Shown here: in pieces, positions 44,742 to 58,019 of the stretch
Numbering within the stretch: the first letter of the stretch is position 1
Layout: each line of letters opens with the position of its first letter
Assembly (NCBI RefSeq): GCF_015706575.1
Contig: NW_024037070.1
Coordinates: 1,483,874 to 1,547,873, forward strand
Length of the DNA stretch: 64,000 nucleotides
Source: Patiria miniata
Taxonomy: Eukaryota; Echinodermata; Asteroidea; Valvatida; Asterinidae
Direction of reading: 5' to 3'
Position numbers and translations under genes: made by a program
Notes under the pieces: generated by a model
Database searches by the model: none
What the model saw: only the letters and a program-made list of their open reading frames with translations
Told to the model about the DNA's origin: nothing

Positions 44742-47700
44742 CAACCAGTGGTGCAACCAAAACATCATGCATTGGTGCTGCCAAGTGGAACGACAAGCCC
44801 CACCCAGGTGTTCTTCATGAGAGCTCCTGATCAGTCCTGAATGGTCGACGTTACAAAATCATAAAAGAGTCCAATTATTATGTTCCGTGTCACAAAATCT
44901 CTAGGTTTATTGGCTGTAAGCTGGTATCCTCATTTCACAAGGAATCACTGTCTGCCAGCAGATAAAAAAATCCAAAGTACTTTCTTATAAAAAAGAAAGA
45001 ATAACTGCCGGTGGTCCATTTTATCTACAAAGATATACACAGTGTGTTTGTTGTTGGTCAGCTGTCAATCTTTGTCTCTAAATGTAAGATTGAAGATATT
45101 TGCAAATAGTGGGAGAACGTTATTCCGTCATTGTATTTAAATGTGCAACAACATATACATTTTACCTCAAGAACCCCAAACACGCTCAAAAAAATTGATC
45201 TAAACTTGATTTAAATATTGTTTATTTTTCTTAGGGCCCGAAGACAAATATTTAAACCACCCAGTACTTTATGAAGCTCTCCAATATTCCCGAATACATT
45301 TCTGGCAGAAGCCCGCCTTTATTTGTAGATTTCTTTCAAGGACACCAAGTTAATTCTGATTTACACTGGGTTCTCTTAATTATGAAGCTTCATGTGTGCG
45401 AAACCTTTGCATTTTATTTCCAAACAACTGTTTTCCTTTAGACTTACAACATTTTCTTTAAAAGACCTGTGGACCAGAGTTCCTGGCGCTATAATCAGGT
45501 CCCTCCAGGAAGGTGAAGCGTTATACTTGGTTGCCTATCCACCTAGGAGAAAGACAACTCTGATCACAAACCCGGCTAGGTAGAACTTGTTAGCCTAGGT
45601 CAGTAGTCTACAACTTACTGGGTGTTCCATCTTCCAGTTCCCAAACTGCAAATAGGGGCCAGGCCAGAAGGTTGTCATCAAAGCCTGTGTACTCAGCCAA
45701 GAAAAGAAACAATGATGGAAGCAAGAAATGCAAATTGTATACTTCCAGGGGCCGGAGTACCCAGAAGCCCGGCAGCTATGACCCGTCACAGGAGATGCCT
45801 GATGTTGAAGTTGTTGCCCAAACCCACCCTGTGGGAGGGTACCAACTGACCGATGGAGGGGAGCAGCTGCCAAATTCTTGGAAGTGCAAAATCCTGGCTG
45901 TTCTTGGCGACTTCAATGCTTGGCTGGGTCCTGAAGATGTTGCGTTCACAGCCAGCCCAGAGACCAACGATAATGGTAGCTGACTTCTTGAAGTCATGGA
46001 GGAGCACTGGCTCCTGGCAGCCAACACTCTGTTCCAGAAGAGGAGAGGCAAGAAAAGGACATGGAGGTCACCACAGAATATGATCCACCAGCCGGACTAC
46101 ATACTTGTACATAGGAAGTGGAGGACAAGTGTCAACAACTGTGAAGCCCACAGTTCCTTTGGGTACCTATTCTCAGATCACAGAGTGGTAACAGGAACAG
46201 TGCAACTCAGCTTGAGAGTACCAAGGAAGCCAGCAGCTGGGAAGCCCAAGTACAAGCGTTGCGAGCTATCTGTAAACGAGGAGCTACTGACTCGCCATGC
46301 TGTCAAAGTCAAGAATAGGTACCAGGCACTGCAAAGTGATGAGGACGAGCTCTTGGACCTCCACAAGCACTTTGTGTCTGCAAACCACGAGGCTGCAGAA
46401 GATTGTCTATTGCAAGTAGAGAGGAAGAGGAAGAAGGAGAGAAGCAAGGACCCAAGAGTTGATGCGGCGGGGCAGAAGATGCTCGAGGCACATTGCCCCT
46501 TCACCAGAGATCGAGATTCTGAGCTGAAGCGGGAGGAGTACAAGATGAAGAAGCAGGAGCTATGCTACTATTGAGACAGAAGAGCTGGAAGAGAAGAAAG
46601 CAGAGGTCGAGAACGCGCATGCGACCCAGCGGCACTCAATTAGCTGGAAGCTGACCAATGATATCTCTGTCAGTCGTAGCTCCCAATCTGCCAAGCTTAA
46701 GGACCGAAGTGCTGAGGAGAGAGTGCTGCTCCAGCACGCACACTTTAAGAAGCTGCTAGGGAATCTGCTGGATTTGGTAGATGAGGACACACTAGTTGTC
46801 CAGGTGCTTAGCAACCTGCCCATACCCGATGGTCCCTTCACCTTGGAGGAATATACCAGAAGGCCAAGTCGTATATCAAGACTGGGAAAAGCTGTGGTGA
46901 GGACAGGGTAACACTCGAGCTACTCAAGTATGTCTCACTAGACAACACAGTATTGGCTCTCATAAACAAAGGCTACAAGTCAGGGGAAATACCTGAGGAG
47001 TGGGTTACTCTCAACATCGTAAGAGTACCAAAGTCGGGAGACCTCTCAAAGCCTGAAACTACCAGGGGATCAGTCTGTCATCGCTTGTTGTGAAGACATA
47101 CAACCGTATGATCTTGCATTGCATACGCCCTGTGCTTGATCAACTCCTGCGAGACTCGCAAAATGGCTCTCACCCGAAGCGATCCACAGGCAGATCTTTG
47201 CCCTGCGGTGAATACTGGAAGGAGGCAAAGAGAAGAACCTGTTGTGAGTCAAACCTTCATTGATTTCAAAAAGCATTCATCACTGTGCACCCAGACAAGC
47301 TCATCAAGATCTTTTGCGTGTACAGTGTCCCAGAGAAGCTGGTGATGGCAGTCTTGGCAGACTACAGCAAGACGTGGGCAAACATTGTCATCCCAGATGG
47401 TACCACAGACCTCTTCGAGATCCAGGCCAGAGTACTGCAGGGGGACACATTGGCGCCCTTCTTGTTGAAGCTCGTGCTAGACTATGTGCTGAGATGGGTA
47501 GTGGAGGGAAAGGAGGGAGTGGAGGGAAAGGAGGGAGTGCTGGGCTTCAAGCTCGGGCATAGGAGTCAGACAGTGCCGGCAGTGGTGATCACTGATCTGG
47601 ACTTTGCTGATGACATCAGTCTCCTCTCCGACACGGCGGACCAAGCACAAGCATAGCTTGCAACTGTGGAGCTCCAGTGCTACCGAGTGGGGCTACAGCT

Positions 47701-47749
47701 TAACTGGAAGAAGCCCAAGGTGATGGCGTTCAACCATAGAGCTATATTA

Positions 47750-48212
47750 AATTACTAGAGCACTAACTTTGTGTACAAAGTAATGCCTGCTGGGCGCATC
47801 CATGTTTGTGCACAACCTATGGAGACCTAGAAATTTTGTACAGCTTTTGTACGGCTATTTGGATATCTGCGTTTGTATTCCATACCGGTGCGTTATCCAA
47901 GCCAATACGCCCAAAACCAAAACGCACGATCAGCAAATGAGCGTGTCATTTTGCTCTACGCAAACAGCGCAACGCGTGCGCGTATTCGCTGCAGATTCTT
48001 TTTGCCGTCACGTTTTTTTTAACAGTCAATGACGCGCTTAAGTTGTTTGCGTATGTTCTACTTGTGCGTTTCATGTAGAATACACTTTCAAAATTCAATC
48101 CATCTAATTTCATTATGTTCTGCAAACATGCACATGAATTCAAAATGTCTGCGCCCAGGACGGCTTCAAAGCGTCTCCGCGCGCAGAATGACAAGTTAGC
48201 GCTCTAGTAATT
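47750..48212. mobile_element. TA-flanked MITE inside the LINE (copy B)
   Basis: Partner of 11286-11749, 1 bp shorter in the T run near 48012. Confidence 0.7.
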
Positions 48213-48669
48213 TATGCGTTCAACTCAGAGGACGGTACCATCAAGTCCCGACATGGCCTTCCTCTAGAGGTCGTTGAGGAGTTCAAATACCTTGGCGCCC
48301 TCATAGGTTCAACTGAGAACGAGATGAGAGTGACGAGAGCTTTAGCGTGGAAGGCCCTTCATGGTATGAGTTGAGCATGGAGAGCTGGTCTCATTGACGA
48401 CATCAAGGGACTGTTTGTGGCTACAGTTGAGTCTGTATTTCTGTATGGAGCTGAGATGTGGACAATGACAGCCAAGCACGAGAGAGCGCTAGATGGCGTC
48501 TACACATGAATGCTATGGATGGCACTTAACGTCAGAAGACCGTGTGCCCAACATCCAGCCACATCCAGCGGTACAACATCCTGCAAAGAGTTTCTGCTAA
48601 GGTCAGGGAGCAGAGCATGAGGCTGGCAGGCCACTGTGTGCATCATCCAAAATAGCTGCGAGCCCGCTA

Positions 48670-49838
48670 CAGGGCTTGAATTCAACGACGGCCACGACGG
48701 CCAGTGCCGTCGTTGCCTTCTTACTGGCCGAGGTGCCCACAAAAAATCCCTGTCTTCACGGCCAGTTTTGCCTTGCCCCATAATTACCTTGGCCGTCGTG
48801 CCCTTTTTGCAAAAACATCCATCAGCCTATTAAAACCACTACAATCCTTGATTCCAGTTTTTTTTCCACACATTGACAATGTATTTCGATGCCATGCCAG
48901 CCCGATCAGTTGTCTTAAATATCTCGCTGAATCAATCACACACGCGCAGTACGGCCGTGGCCGGCCGGCCAAACGCCGGCGATTCCCCACTGTACGATGT
49001 ACATGTACACACACGTACGTACGTACGTACACTGACAACTGAATCTCCAGTTCCTGTATGTGCCGATACTTCAAGTAGCAACACCCCCGCCGCAAAAATA
49101 TATATCTGTATTCGTACACACACATACCAGCAGGAGTACGTACGGCAGATCTTACGTGCAGTCAACTGACTTTCTTTTTCTCGGTGCTTGCATGCGCGGT
49201 ACAGAACGCATTGATGTTCGTGTACGAGGCAAACGAGCTTGGGCCCGGGCATAGTCAAAACACGCGTGCACATGGCGTTCCGAATTCCGATTGTCAAAAG
49301 CGGACATTGTAAATGGCTATCGTGTATTAATTATGTGCCCGATTCCCTAAGAGAACAAAATCAACTTTTAATACACATTAAGAACATGCAGGTAGGTTAA
49401 TATAGATAGAGGGAAGGGTTTCGAATTTTGAGGGGAATTTGGAGGGAAAACGACAACGAAAAAACGCAACACGAAAATAGAGATGGCGATCGCACGTCAC
49501 CAACCATAAAACTGCTTACAAAAAACGTAATTTCTATCCCCAAAAAGTGTTCAAAATTACAAAACAGGTGCAATATAAGCTGAGAGAAGTCTGCTTTTGG
49601 TTGAAAAGGTTTTTGAATGATAAAAACACCTTTGGCTCAAATTTGATCGAAACTAAAGGGGGACCCTAAACTACATGATCACCGATATAAATTCGCATTT
49701 TTTTTAGCCGGCCTCTGTGCCCCTTCAGATATTAGTTTGGCCTTGGTGCCCTCCCAACTGGCCTTGGTGCCCTCTATAATTTTGCTCCATTCAAGGCCAA
49801 AGTGGCCTTGCCCTAAAAATTCCCAAATTCAAGGCCTG
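48670..49838. mobile_element. hAT-like element inside the LINE (copy B)
   Basis: Partner of 12207-13376 with the same CCGCTA flanks, a 1-bp C deletion near 48737 and substitutions near 48860, 49252 and 49681. Confidence 0.7.
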
Positions 49839-49964
49839 CCGCTAGTACTGTGGGAACCTGTCGGAGCTAGGAGAAGGGGCAGATGACTATGGTTCGTCAA
49901 CCAGTTGAAGAGGGACACAGTCAGGGGTGTGATTGGACAAAAATGAAAAATCCACGAACTTCGG

Positions 49965-50087
49965 TTGACATGTATACATGTACATGTATTATTGTACATG
50001 TACATGTATAATTGTACATTTACTTGTATAGATGTACATGTATACATGTACATGCACGTATGTCCGTATATATGGCATGTACATTTT
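49965..50087. repeat. ACATGTACATGT-type simple repeat (copy B)
   Basis: Same as 13503-13625. Confidence 0.85.
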
Positions 50088-51590
50088 AAGAACTGTATTT
50101 CTGAAATGTTTGCAAATTTTGTCGCTTCAGTAAAGAAAACAAATGGGGGGAAAATGAGGAAAAAATGTCTGGTCATTTAATAATATAATCCATACGTGAT
50201 TGATTCAATAATGTCTTTGTCGGTGTGTGATGTTATTACTTTCGCATGTTTGCAGAGAGAAAGAAACGATTCACAGAAAAAATATGAACGGTGCTTAAAA
50301 GTTACTAATTTTTACTAATCTTACTTTAAACTCCCAGGCTTCCAAAACATTTTTGAAATTTTGTGTTGGTGGTGGCTATTTTTCAAAGCACTACTGCAGC
50401 TCAAACTGATTTCCATCCACAGTGACACCTTATTACCAGTTCTTCCAACCATACTCTTAAATTCCTTGAGAAAATCTTGCTTTGCTGATGGGTCTCATCA
50501 CGGCAATATTGACATGTGTTTGCTAATTGCTAGCTCACGATCATCACTGCACAGTACATGCAAAATACACACACATCCACACGCAATATACAAACACGAG
50601 GTGCAAATGGTTGCAAAAATATGGGTGGAAGCCGTGCACAGGACTGTGAGCTTGTAGTTTCGTTCAATTTGGATGAAATTGGGGCACTTAAAGTGCTCTA
50701 TTTTGCAATGGAGTGTAGGCATCGTTTTTCAAAATGGCGATGGGCTTCAGGACTATTTTCAGGGGTGATCATCTTCGGATGGAAATTTCTCCTCAAAGTT
50801 ATTAGTTGACCCCCCGAAAATTGAAAAGATAATGAAAGCTGATGAAATAAGCTTGGATTTGATGTGCGTCTCGAACACCTTGGATAGTTGTGAGTATTTT
50901 TCCCGAATTTTTGACTTGGGAGCATTTACCATTGGGGTCTATGGAAGTTTATTTACTGGTCTGTAACCAAATGGTGCAAGCCCACTGAAAATTATTCTTA
51001 GTCTGGTCCTCAAGTACTCCACTCTGCACACTGCATTGATGTCTTTCAGGTTCTTGACCGCACTGCATTAGACTTGTGTCACCAGTCCATCCATTATCGT
51101 AAATTAGGTCCTATATTTATCCCAGAAGTTTTCAGGCGATATTACGGAACAGAAAACGTTGCAAATCCGGAATCTGCATAAAATTCTGCAGACATTAGAC
51201 TGAAATAAATGAGTGATTTCGCTGCGGTAAAAACGCATTTTGTACGGTTGTTAGCAACCCGAAAAACCGCAGCGACCGGATCGGTCAAAATGTGGCAATC
51301 TATTCTAGAAGCTCCCTTACTTTGTCACAATCTGAGGCATTCTGGAAAAATCAGACAGGAGTTAAGGCAGAGGTCAATTAAAGGTTTGGAGGGTATTAAG
51401 GAAGGTGAATAACATTTTTCTCAAAATACTGTTTTTAGCACTTTTCAACTTTTCCAAAAAAATTGAACTCTCAATACTGTGTATGAGAGTCCCAAACTTA
51501 ACTCCCTAAGGGGGTGGCAAAATCGTATCAAAATTGGAGGAATCCTCCAATTTTACTACGGCCTGATATCATCCAAACGTTTGTGCTCAC

Positions 51591-51769
51591 CTGTGCTTGT
51601 TGTTTCTGTCTTCTGAGGGCAGTGTTCAATCTGTCAGCCTCTTTAGCCGCGCTTTTAGTGTTTCATTCTCTTCAGCTTGTTTACTGTTATGCTCAGCTTG
51701 TAAAGTAGCTTTCAGCTGATGTTTCTCTGCTTCAGCTGCTGCAAGAGCTGCCTGTAATCCAGCTAATCT
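51591..51769 (-). pseudogene. Coiled-coil exon with 2-bp insertion (copy B)
   Basis: Same splice sites as 15129-15305 but 179 bp, because of an extra GC in the AGCCGCGCTT stretch at about 51648-51651. The insertion shifts the frame in the middle of the coiled coil and brings a phase change at the donor. Either this copy is a broken allele or paralogue, or the two bases are a consensus error. Confidence 0.65.
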
Positions 51770-52352
51770 CTTTAGAAAGAAAAATAATAGCTTCCAGTCT
51801 CATAACAACATGATTTTGAATCTTTGTAAAGGAACTTATTTTTCTCTAATTCATGCTAGTGTGCAATTTGGTAAAATGTTGACATTTTCAAAGGTTTTGA
51901 AATTTGATTTCATATCTAATTTTGTTTGATATTGTCTGCGGATGCATTTGGATGCCTATGCCTATGCCAAAATGAATGGAACTACATGTAATAATATTAT
52001 TATTTGTGCAACAATTGTCTAGATAGGTACGGAATAATGGATTAATTATGGAACAAGGCCAAAGTGGCCTTGCCCCAAAAATTACCAAATTCAAGACCAA
52101 AAGATGTAGACGAATTCATTAGTATGACATACTATGAGAAATCAGGTTAAAAGGCAGACAGTTGCAGTGCGACTGCGTAAGCTCAGGGCTGAGCTTAAAA
52201 CGCAGTTGGACAAGAAACATGTAGAACTACTAGCTACGGCAGCAGAAAATTGCAAAACCGAAGAGCTCTTCAGGATAAAGCGTGACATGTGACTAACCAA
52301 ACCTAAAATGCCAACCTGTGCCCACCAAAAGGCCTGTAATAGGAGAGCTACA

Positions 52353-52913
52353 GAATGAAGATGACCTTGGCATCAAAATTAAGTATAGGATCCGACAGGA
52401 GTAAAGCACCTTCGCTATGCAGATGCACGCATCCCCAGACGGCGCCATGAAGGTGTACGTAATCCTCTACAAAGATTAGCTGGTAATCTTCTGCACATCC
52501 AAAGATTGCCTACAAAAATTTGTCAGCACATTGAAGGCCACGTTCATGTGCTTTTGGGTGTTTATGCACGCGATAAAACTGAAATGATGTGCTTTGGGTT
52601 TGCCACTGTGGAATTGAACAAAGTGTCTTTAACAATGCTGAAGGATAAAAAAGTCGTTCAAATAACTTGGGCCACAAACAGCGACCTCAAAATTGACACA
52701 ATAGAACAAAAATATTGGGAGCACCTGGGAAAGCTGGTCCTGTCTAAACACATATTTGTGGACGAGGAAGTCCTACTCTTTAACCGAGTCAGAATTCTCG
52801 AGTTGATGGTGCCAGCCAGGCAAACATATGCAATGCAGGCGCACCTACTGACAGCTAAAAGAAAATTCCCGAATCGACTCAATATGGACTTGATTCCTCA
52901 AAACAATGATTAA
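52353..52913 (+). pseudogene. RTE-like RT fragment (copy B)
   Basis: Partner of 15890-16450. Loss of one T near 52565 makes the reading GHVHVLLGVYARDKTEMMCF continuous into the downstream open stretch. Confidence 0.45.
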
Positions 52914-53183
52914 AGGCAGCTACACCCAACGGAATGACGACATTGACGATGCTGACTGAGACTGGGCTTTCAAGTTCAGTAATGCAAAGATCCTCTAGCT
53001 GACGCGCACAAGTAGTATAGCATCATTCTGCTAAAAGCACCTGCCGCCAGAATGATGAACTGCAAAAGATGCTATGCTTTGCTCAACCGCGTAGTGGTCA
53101 AGTGGCGCACTGGACACACCTAATTGAAAATGCCTAAGGCCAAACAAAACAAATGGTGTGTTTACGGTACGGCCAAAAAAAAA

Positions 53184-53482
53184 GTCTCCGGTTTCTGGTA
53201 TGCGCGCGCGTCGATGTAGCCACGCGCGTCGGCAAAATGAAAAAGTTTTTTTTCAATGAAAGATGATGTCTCAAAACCGCCAAACTCACTGGTTTGACTG
53301 GAATCCTGCTGCTGCACAATTTTAACGTGTTTTTAGATGGGGTTATGATGACAATAAGCTTTATGTGGCCTCTCTGGACTCCCATATATTTGCACTAAGT
53401 TTAGTCGGGCACCATTTGCAGTCATCAGCCGACATTTGAAGCAAGCACTTTTTCGGCAAGCTCCATACCAGAAACCGGAGAC
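53184..53482. mobile_element. Short GTCTCCGGTTTCTGG MITE, copy 4
   Basis: Partner of 16723-17019 with exact terminal inverted repeats and small A/T-run differences. Confidence 0.8.
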
Positions 53483-54174
53483 TTTTTTTTTGGGCTTAAC
53501 CCGACCGACCTGGAATTTTTTCGGCCAAATTGCCGACCTCAAACTTTTTATTGCCATTTTGAAGGTTGATATTGATCATTTTTAATGAACAAATTTCAAA
53601 AATGTCAAGTACTTTTAAGTATTTGCCACGAACATAGACCATTTTCCACAGTTGAAACTGACCATGATTTGACACAAACATACCTGTGTTAAACGTGCGA
53701 AAATCGCGACGATCTCAAAACTTGAATTCTCAAACAACATGAAGTACGATTATTTTTGCACAAACGCATCGGGGTGAACTCGTGCGCCTGGCCGACGGAC
53801 GGCAGGGTTCTCCCCATGTACAAACGTGCGTACTGCGAATCGGCGCGACAAAAATGCCCATCACATTTTTCAGCTCCTGATACGCACAATATAATTATTA
53901 TTCACGCCATTAAAATGCACAATATAATCGTTACATACGCCATTATTTCATCTTGACATGCAATACCTTGACAAAAATCCTGTTTTTCTGATGCATGTGG
54001 AATGTGTGATCAAAATGCACACGATGACGGGTTCTGTCGACTGCCAGCTGACAGGAATGCAGCGCATACAGCATGGTGCACTGGTTCCCTTCGCGTGCTA
54101 ACGGAATCGATACTATAATGAAGGCCTGGAACTAGTGACAACTGCCTATACAAACGTCGTACTACGATGATGTT

Positions 54175-54975
54175 GTGCCGTCGGCCGAAGTTGGAGTCGT
54201 AAAAATACCAAACAAACATCGATGGAGAAAGAGAATTTCTGCGCATTAATTCACAGAATGTGATCTTTATTTTCTGTGTATGTGTTTTCCATTAAAATGA
54301 CGAGATTGCAAAGCTCGAACTTGTGGCGTAACATCGTAGCGTGTTTCTGCAGTAGTGCAAGATTTTCGGCCACGTGGAATGGGCCGTACACAGTACAGTA
54401 ATGCACACTGATACTGGGCCGTGAGCACGGCACGATGTACGGCCGGCCAGACTGAATGTCGGCGGCGCCAGCTGCCGTGATGTATGTTAAGCATATAGTG
54501 GAATCACCCACCTCAAAAAATATTTTTTATTAGGTGAGGCAAGTTTTAATCCGGGGAGAACCCTGGGACGGTATAGTACGAATTAATTTGGAATGAAATG
54601 TATCGATTGAGTATCTTGAATGCTTGAATAATGTTTTTATACAAAATTTTGCGAAAGAACATGCATGAGCCTGCAGAGGTGAAAAAAAAAATTACAAAAT
54701 AAAATTATTTCCCTACATACCTACCTGGATTTTTTTCAGACCGTTACCGTAAACACACCATTTTTTTTGTTTGGCCTAGGTAAAATGCCCAAATCGAACC
54801 AATGCAGCTACGCAAGATTATGTTCAACAGCAAAGATTTCATTAAGTGGCTACTACAAAAATATGTCATGGCTCTCCAAGCTTGTAAAATGCACACGTGG
54901 GAAACCAAGACAACAACGATATATCTCTGAAAAGGCAGGTATTCAATCGGTGCATCTTTATAGCTGTCTATATCA
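54175..54975. other. Unique sequence after copy B, no gene recognised
   Basis: This follows the end of the duplication. A minus-strand reading at 54251-54511 lacks motifs. The GC-rich part near 54420-54480 (CGGCCGGCCAGAC, CGGCGGCGCCAGC) stands out from the AT-rich surroundings. Confidence 0.5.
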
Positions 54976-55171
54976 TATGAAGCCGAGACATGGACGACCA
55001 CCAAACATCTAAAGAAAAAAAAACTAAGGGTGACAGAGAGGGCCATGGAAAGAATAATGATAGGAGTAGCAAAGAAGCACAGGGTGAGAAATGAGGATGT
55101 AAGAAAGGAATCAAGCGTGCAGGATATTATTAAAACCATGAAAATCAAAGAAGTGGAGGTGGGTAGGTCAC
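54976..55171 (+). pseudogene. RTE-like LINE RT C-terminal fragment, cut by gap
   Basis: The open reading starts YEAETWTTTKHLKKKKLRV and continues TERAMERIMIGVAKKHRVRN, EDVRKESSVQDIIKTMKIKE, VEVGRS. It matches the conserved post-palm segment of RTE-type endonuclease/reverse transcriptases (Y-x-x-E-T-W-T-x-T-K, then R-A-M-E-R-x-M-x-G-V, then R-N-E-x-x-R). It runs into the 500-N gap, so its 3' end is unknown. Confidence 0.85.
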
Positions 55172-55671
55172 NNNNNNNNNNNNNNNNNNNNNNNNNNNNN
55201 NNNNNNNNNNNNNNNNNNNNNNNNNNNNNNNNNNNNNNNNNNNNNNNNNNNNNNNNNNNNNNNNNNNNNNNNNNNNNNNNNNNNNNNNNNNNNNNNNNNN
55301 NNNNNNNNNNNNNNNNNNNNNNNNNNNNNNNNNNNNNNNNNNNNNNNNNNNNNNNNNNNNNNNNNNNNNNNNNNNNNNNNNNNNNNNNNNNNNNNNNNNN
55401 NNNNNNNNNNNNNNNNNNNNNNNNNNNNNNNNNNNNNNNNNNNNNNNNNNNNNNNNNNNNNNNNNNNNNNNNNNNNNNNNNNNNNNNNNNNNNNNNNNNN
55501 NNNNNNNNNNNNNNNNNNNNNNNNNNNNNNNNNNNNNNNNNNNNNNNNNNNNNNNNNNNNNNNNNNNNNNNNNNNNNNNNNNNNNNNNNNNNNNNNNNNN
55601 NNNNNNNNNNNNNNNNNNNNNNNNNNNNNNNNNNNNNNNNNNNNNNNNNNNNNNNNNNNNNNNNNNNNNNN
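55172..55671. other. Assembly gap, 500 N
   Basis: Exactly 500 unknown bases, a placeholder length. Confidence 1.
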
Positions 55672-55930
55672 GCCTATACATGTATCTACAGGACAACATG
55701 TCTGATTGGGTTGAAAGTTGATAATGAACCTACATGTAGATCGGGATGTGTTACAAAATGAAAATCGAAGTGAGCTCACGATGACGTTATTAAGTGGCAT
55801 GTGACGGCATATTAAATGTGTATATTTTGAAGGCAAATATCTATAGAACTGTATTTGTCCTGATCACTCTACCGCACGTCATATCAGTCTTACATGACAT
55901 ATAATCATACAATAACAAAATAACCGAAAC
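55672..55930 (-). repeat. Inverted member of the 3' repeat family
   Basis: Read on the minus strand it matches parts of the family at 62240-62480: words such as TGATCAGGAC, CTGTAGATATAGG-like and CAACCCAATC-like occur in the same order. It faces the later copies, so the two lie as a wide inverted pair. Confidence 0.65.
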
Positions 55931-57880
55931 ATCCGTATGTTTGTACACAAACATAATTAAATCTAGTTCAGCATATTCTTAGTCTCCCCAAAATACTGTA
56001 CTCCACAAACCCTGCAAGAGATGAGATGTATGACATGTTTTGCAGGTGATGTTGCCAATGCACCGGTGAGTGGTGCCAGAAGAGTGGCCAGAAAAGGAAT
56101 CAGATTCCTGTAAAATCAATAGGTGGGGTGGGGTGGGGGGAGGGGCTCATACCATACTTTCAATGGGGGCGCTATTCAAATCCGACGATCATCAAACTGT
56201 ATTACAGAATAGTATAGAAATACCACCGTAACCCAGCTGGTTCTGACCGAATTCTGTGCAGAGATGGATATTTTTACCAGTACAATTGTCATAATTGTTT
56301 TTTACTGTCAGAGCAAGTTTTTTTTTCCTTCACATTATTGAGTGGTCGGGCACAACCCAAACTCTGTTTAGAATTGTTCTGATAAATCTTCTTTCTTTCT
56401 TTCTTTTTTTTCTGGAAAATACTTCTCCCGGATTTCTCCTAAATGGTTTATGGTGTGAACTTGTAACTTTGAACATATATTGACCCTCATCCCGAGTGGC
56501 GCGTATTACTCTGAGGTCATGATGATGTCATCGGGTGTCAAATTACAAACAATTTTTGTTGAAAATGACAACGTCTTTCACTTATAACTCTCGAAAAAAA
56601 TAATCTACCATGTTCATACGTTGTAACCACAAAGACCATTAATTAATAAACATTTTTTTGTCATGTATGTGAACTTGCTTGATCTTTTTACTTCTGGGTC
56701 AAATATAGGTGAATTCAAAATACAGACAGAAATTTCTTCCAAACAATTTACGGGATTATGACAAAACCTGGTATGAACGTGAACCCGTCCGAAGATGTTA
56801 AAAAAAAATCTGACGTCATCATTACATCATCAGCTATCAAATTACAAGCAATTAAGGGCCAAATTTGAGAAAATAGTTTCAGCTATATATATATATCTTA
56901 GAGCATCATGTTCGTTTTTTGTGTGTTACTGTGAGTGCAATAAGAATTGAATATAACTCAAAAGCAGAAGCTTTTTTTCTATAAGCAAATAAATTATGGA
57001 AGTGATTAGAAAGGAATAAAGGATTAAAAAAAAACAGCATTATGACGTCATCATCTGAAAGATTGCCCTCTAGCGGTACATCAAATAGGGTTTCTTTTTT
57101 ATTTTTTTAAAAACCATCCGTCCAAATAACTCAATTGCCCCTTGTAATTTTTTTATCAACTACATATAACTTTAAAGGTTTTAAAATTATGACGTCATCA
57201 GACCGAAAGTTACTGAAGGGAGAATTTGAAAAAGATAATTTTTTTTTAAATTCTATCATTTGATCCCTGTCTTACGACTTTGTTCGTAGCCCAACTAATG
57301 ATATCCGTTTTAATGTTGACCTTTGTATCTTAAATGCTGTGACGTCATCAAACCGGAAGTCAGGTGTTATTATACACTTATATTTTTACATTTTCATACG
57401 GTATTTAAACTTCATAAAAAAAAACATGTATCCTCTCCGAACTAAATCAGTATTCAGTTTCCCTTTTTGTACTGATTCTGTGGCGACAAAAAGAAGGGAG
57501 AAGAAAGAGCTGTTTCGGTGTGTACACAAACTGGAAGTGCCTTAAATACAAAAGTGGAAAAAGACAAGAACTTGCTGTCAACGATGTTAATCTCTGGCTA
57601 GGTTGTATTTTACAAAAAAAATTACCAGTGACGTCATAAAATGTTAGAGCATCCTCCAGCAGCAGGTGGAAAAACGTTTAAAATGAATTTTCAGTTGACT
57701 ATTGTGGCAAAGTTTTATGACATAAATAGATGCAAGCCCGAACACTGCATTTGTAACTCAACAAATGCGAACCTCTAGTTATCTTTTTTTAAAGAGTTGC
57801 TAATACGCTTACAGATTATCCTTCAGCAGTTTCCAAAGAATGTCCTTAATCTACCCAAATCCTTTACTGTTCAGTAAAAC
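55931..57880. repeat. Non-coding region with repeated TGACGTCATC-type motifs
   Basis: Intergenic or intronic AT-rich sequence. TGACGTCA-like words recur at about 56812, 57042, 57189, 57340 and 57629, each followed by a loosely conserved stretch (ATCA...GAAAGTT, AATTACAA-CAATT). No ORF is supported. Confidence 0.6.
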
Positions 57881-58019
57881 TAACAACACTTTTTCATACG
57901 AAACAAAACTAGGACCTCAACCCACATGTCCTGCATCCAATTCTGCATTACATGGAATTGAATTTTGGAAAACGTACGGTTGCTAGAACTGATAATCTTT
58001 ACAATTTGTTTGTTCTTAC

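Larger units (their letters stand above)
45622..49948 (+). mobile_element. APE-type LINE with two nested insertions (copy B)
   Basis: Partner of 9156-13486. The endonuclease part is at 45849-46574, RT N-part at 46575-47749, RT C-part at 48213-48669 and tail at 49839-49948. It carries the same stops plus a few private indels (near 45641 and 47252). Confidence 0.8.
36473..54174. repeat. Large direct duplication, copy B
   Basis: Partner of 1-17709. Unlike copy A it is continuous with sequence on both sides: the body of DIRS-like element 1 upstream and about 1 kb of unique sequence after 54174. Features inside it are listed below with short notes and share the evidence of their copy A partners. 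Confidence 0.97.

Noticed and set aside
54251..54511. GC-rich minus-strand reading after copy B as a coding exon
   Set aside because: Two frames are open with no motif or splice sites that I can defend.
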